Positions 61,639-64,000 of a stretch of DNA of 64,000 nt are shown piece after piece. The notes beneath the pieces were generated by a model that did not search any database, was not told where the DNA came from, and saw only the letters and a program-made list of their open reading frames with translations. Position 1 is the stretch's first letter. Each line of letters starts with the position of its first letter. The translations under genes were made by a program, and so were the position numbers. The stretch comes from Bin80 sp965219915 (GTDB lineage: Bacteria > Bacteroidota > Rhodothermia > Rhodothermales > Bin80): assembly GCA_965219915.1 (NCBI GenBank), contig OZ244794.1, positions 2,108,001 through 2,172,000 on the forward strand, read 5' to 3'.

Positions 61639-62063
61639 TTATGTATCGCAGGCTGATCATTTGTGGAATGATGCTTGCCACATATGATGGTTTTGCACAG
61701 CAGTTTAGTGGCGAAGAAGCCTGGAAACCACTTCTTGAGCACGAGGGACTCCGTTTTCGATACATCTACTATTCCAGGGCGAATACGATTGATGACGGTG
61801 TGGTGATAATGCTCCAAAATCTCAACGAATATTGTATCCGCTATAGGTTCACAATTGTTTTTGAGTCTTCGGAGGGTTCGACATCCGCGGATGCTGAAGG
61901 AACGCTGGCATCACTGGAAATGCGGACGGGAGAGACTGATGGGCTTTATTGGATTCCATTTGACGATGGGCGCTATATCGGGGCGATTGGTCTGAGAAAT
62001 TATACAGTGGACCGCATTGACGTTAGCGATCAGTTATCAGAATCAGAAACCGAATGCCAATAA
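61635..62063 (+). CDS. small secreted protein of unknown function
   Basis: 142 residues from GTG 61635 or, equally likely, 140 from ATG 61641 (MYRRLIICGMMLATYDGFAQ signal peptide). The mature part is beta-rich (LRFRYIYYSRANTIDDGVVI, YRFTIVFESSEG, RYIGAIGLRNYTVDRIDV). No domain recognised. Overlaps tkt by 4 bp and the amidase start by 10 bp, so it is translated within this operon. Confidence 0.7.
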   Translation: MIMYRRLIICGMMLATYDGFAQQFSGEEAWKPLLEHEGLRFRYIYYSRANTIDDGVVIMLQNLNEYCIRYRFTIVFESSEGSTSADAEGTLASLEMRTGETDGLYWIPFDDGRYIGAIGLRNYTVDRIDVSDQLSESETECQ

Positions 62064-63748
62064 GTAGACGCCATTTTATTGCCGCCTGCTCTGCTGTGGG
62101 GGCAGGGTCCACGATGCTGTCGGATGCCCTGTATCGCCTTGGTACCCCCATCACGGCAGAAACAATTGCATGTGCAGAAGAAATCGCAGGCATCACACTT
62201 ACCGAAGAGCAGCGAACTGAGCTCGTAGAAGATCTGGAACAACACGTGAAGAATTACGCCTCGGTTCGCGAATTAGCGCTCCCGAACAATGTGCCGCCTG
62301 CGTTGATGTTCGATCCGCGCGTGTCGGGTACACGTCCTCCGTCCGGTGTGCAGGGGGTTAGGTGGGAGCCCGTCCCTGTGGACCGCCCGTCAAGTGACGA
62401 GGATATGGCGTTCATGCAGGTTGCAGAGCTCGCTCACTTGCTCAAATCAAGAGCCGTCACGTCCACAGAGCTGACTGAACTGTACATAGGGCGTTTGAAG
62501 CGATATGATGACGTCCTGCAGGCCGTGATCACGTTGACCGAAGACTTGGCTTACGAGCAAGCTGCCCGCGCAGATATTGAACTTGATGCTGGTGTGTGGC
62601 GTGGTCCTCTGCATGGAATACCGTGGGGCGCCAAGGATTTGTTGAGTGTTCGTGGCTATCCTACGACCTGGGGTGCCGCGCCATTCAAGGATCAGGTACT
62701 TGACGAGAACGCTTCTGTCGTTGACCGTCTGGAATCCTCCGGTGCAGTGCTGATTGCGAAGCTGTCACTCGGAGCTCTCGCATGGGGAGATGTCTGGTTT
62801 GGCGGGAAAACAAAAAATCCGTGGAACATTGAACAGGGTTCTAGTGGGTCCAGTGCGGGTCCCGGCGCGGCAGTAGCTGCAGGACTTGTAGGGTTTGCAA
62901 TTGGGTCGGAGACGCTGGGATCGATTGTCTCGCCGTCTACGAGAAATGGTGTGACCGGACATCGTCCGACTTATGGTTTGGTGAGTCGGCATGGGGCTAT
63001 GACCTTGTCTTGGAGTATGGACAAACTCGGACCCATGGCACGCTCTGCACTTGACTGTGCGCTGGTGTTTGACACTATCCGTGGGGCAGACCCACGGGAC
63101 TCGGTTACGGTTAATGCCCCCTTCCCATTCTCAATGGAGAAGAGCGTGAGTGCTCTCAGGGTCGGGTATGTGCAGGAAGCTTTTGAATCTGACTATCCTG
63201 GAAATGCGAGGGATTCAGCCACTCTGGATGTTTTACGGAATATGGGTATTGAGCTCATTCCAATTGAGCTTCCTGACGATCTACCCATTGATGCCATGCT
63301 GACTACGTTGGGTGTTGAGGCAGCAACTGCATTTGACACACTAACATTAAGTAATGGGGTTGATCAGATGGTACGACAGGGTGAAGGAACCTGGCCGCAC
63401 GAATTCCGAGTGAATCGTTTCGTACCCGCAGTTGAATTCCTGCAGGCTTCGAGGTGTCGCTGGCTTCTTTTGCAGCGAATGAATAGTGTGATGCAGCAGG
63501 TGGATGTGTTTGTTTCCCCATCCTTTGGAGGTCGTACATTGGCAATCACTAACTTGACCGGTCATCCAAGCGTGACGGTACCCAACGGGTTTGATGCAGT
63601 GGAGTCAGACACAGACTCTCGACGACGGCAGCCCCGCAGCATTACGTTTGCTGGTCCATTGTATGCTGATGCCGAGGTTCTGCGGCTTGCAAGTGCTTTT
63701 CAATCAGCCACAAACTTTCATCTGCAGCGGCCACCAATCAACGGATAA
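62054..63748 (+). CDS. secreted amidase-signature-family hydrolase with Tat-like signal
   Basis: 564 residues. The N-terminus PISRRHFIAACSAVGAG is a twin-arginine-type signal. The amidase core has the catalytic lysine in GIPWGAKDLLSVRG and the Ser-Ser pair in EQGSSGSSAGPGAAVAAGLV, with FAIGSETLGSIVSPS carrying the nucleophile region. The family hydrolyses amides (GatA, fatty acid amide hydrolase, peptide amidases). The sequence has a longer N-terminal stretch (about 20-115) than GatA, and GatA lacks a signal, so this is not the tRNA amidotransferase. Substrate unknown. Confidence 0.88.
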   Translation: MPISRRHFIAACSAVGAGSTMLSDALYRLGTPITAETIACAEEIAGITLTEEQRTELVEDLEQHVKNYASVRELALPNNVPPALMFDPRVSGTRPPSGVQGVRWEPVPVDRPSSDEDMAFMQVAELAHLLKSRAVTSTELTELYIGRLKRYDDVLQAVITLTEDLAYEQAARADIELDAGVWRGPLHGIPWGAKDLLSVRGYPTTWGAAPFKDQVLDENASVVDRLESSGAVLIAKLSLGALAWGDVWFGGKTKNPWNIEQGSSGSSAGPGAAVAAGLVGFAIGSETLGSIVSPSTRNGVTGHRPTYGLVSRHGAMTLSWSMDKLGPMARSALDCALVFDTIRGADPRDSVTVNAPFPFSMEKSVSALRVGYVQEAFESDYPGNARDSATLDVLRNMGIELIPIELPDDLPIDAMLTTLGVEAATAFDTLTLSNGVDQMVRQGEGTWPHEFRVNRFVPAVEFLQASRCRWLLLQRMNSVMQQVDVFVSPSFGGRTLAITNLTGHPSVTVPNGFDAVESDTDSRRRQPRSITFAGPLYADAEVLRLASAFQSATNFHLQRPPING

Positions 63749-64000
63749 TCGCGGATCCTGTCAGCGGCATTGTTGGGGTGTGCCGGGCTTCTGACTCTCG
63801 GAGGCATTTGAAGATGGCACTCTTTCACTTGTGGCGGTACTGCTGGACGTTTCGTCGAATCTCGTCCAACGTAAAATTGTGACCTGATTGGATTGCGGCA
63901 AAGAGTAGGTCAGTATACGTCCCGTGGTGCGGCGCAGCCGGAAATGACCTTGGTCATTGGCAGGTTTGCCGGTTTGAAGTTAGAGCGTTATATTCTTGAT
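63749..64000. other. right edge, no complete gene
   Basis: A minus-strand frame, open between stops at 63955-63957 and 63825-63827, reads like a protein C-terminus (LLFAAIQSGHNFTLDEIRRN) but has an upstream stop and no start. It may be a gene remnant. Confidence 0.3.

Noticed and set aside
63825..63954. Protein-like C-terminus at the right edge on the minus strand
   Set aside because: An in-frame stop directly upstream and no start; could be a remnant, but too short to support.
1..64000. CRISPR arrays, tRNA or rRNA genes, phage genes, defence systems other than TnpB
   Set aside because: Looked for repeated spacers, cloverleaf-like ends and known protein motifs; none was convincing by eye.

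Overview
The window looks like a chromosomal segment of a Bacteroidota/Rhodothermota-type bacterium (Rhodothermia- or Balneolia-like). This rests on type-IX-secretion-like C-terminal domains on large surface proteins, lipoproteins resembling DUF4837 and DUF4296, a DUF4293-like membrane protein, an ECF sigma/FecR/STN-TonB-receptor set, few clear Shine-Dalgarno sequences and several GTG/TTG starts. No rRNA, tRNA or CRISPR array was recognised. The assignment is inference from gene families; no search was run.

Layout. 1-3.7 kb: end of fabI, an L,D-transpeptidase, a methyltransferase and two NfeD-type membrane proteins. 3.7-8.1 kb (minus): ECF sigma factor, FecR anti-sigma and TonB receptor. 8.2-9.6 kb: a NupC nucleoside transporter behind a perfect 14-bp palindrome, then a hairpin-rich intergenic region. 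10-20 kb: SRPBCC protein, PcrA/UvrD helicase, acetyl-CoA synthetase, a BadF-type kinase with a divergent penicillin-acylase-like protein, and an S41 protease. 20-22.1 kb: exbB, a small membrane protein and two exbD genes.

22.5-34.7 kb is a tandem array: three intact and one broken copy of a ~1150-residue secreted protein, each about 3.7 kb from the next. The copies have mosaic sequence, one variable patch and a shared leader. A diverged copy of that leader also lies at 47.2 kb, in front of an unrelated small membrane protein gene. Between the broken copy and that leader sits an accessory stretch (34.65-47.2 kb) with an IS1634-like transposase remnant, a GH4 glycosidase, an intact ISL3 element, a CehA/McbA-type metallohydrolase, a PIG-L deacetylase gene broken by two stop codons, a TnpB-only element and a sodium:solute symporter.

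The TnpB-only element (43668-45044) is the most unusual object. It has a 23-bp perfect terminal inverted repeat and an 8-bp flanking direct repeat, the marks of a cut-and-paste DNA transposon rather than of the IS200/IS605 elements that normally carry tnpB.

47.3-58.3 kb (mostly minus) holds a glycosyltransferase, two lipoproteins and a full tryptophan operon, trpE-orf-trpS-trpG-trpD-trpC-trpF-trpB-trpA, with mostly 1-8 bp overlaps. trpB has no ATG, GTG or TTG start. 58.4-63.7 kb (plus): a VKOR-thioredoxin fusion, transketolase, a small secreted protein and a Tat-type amidase.
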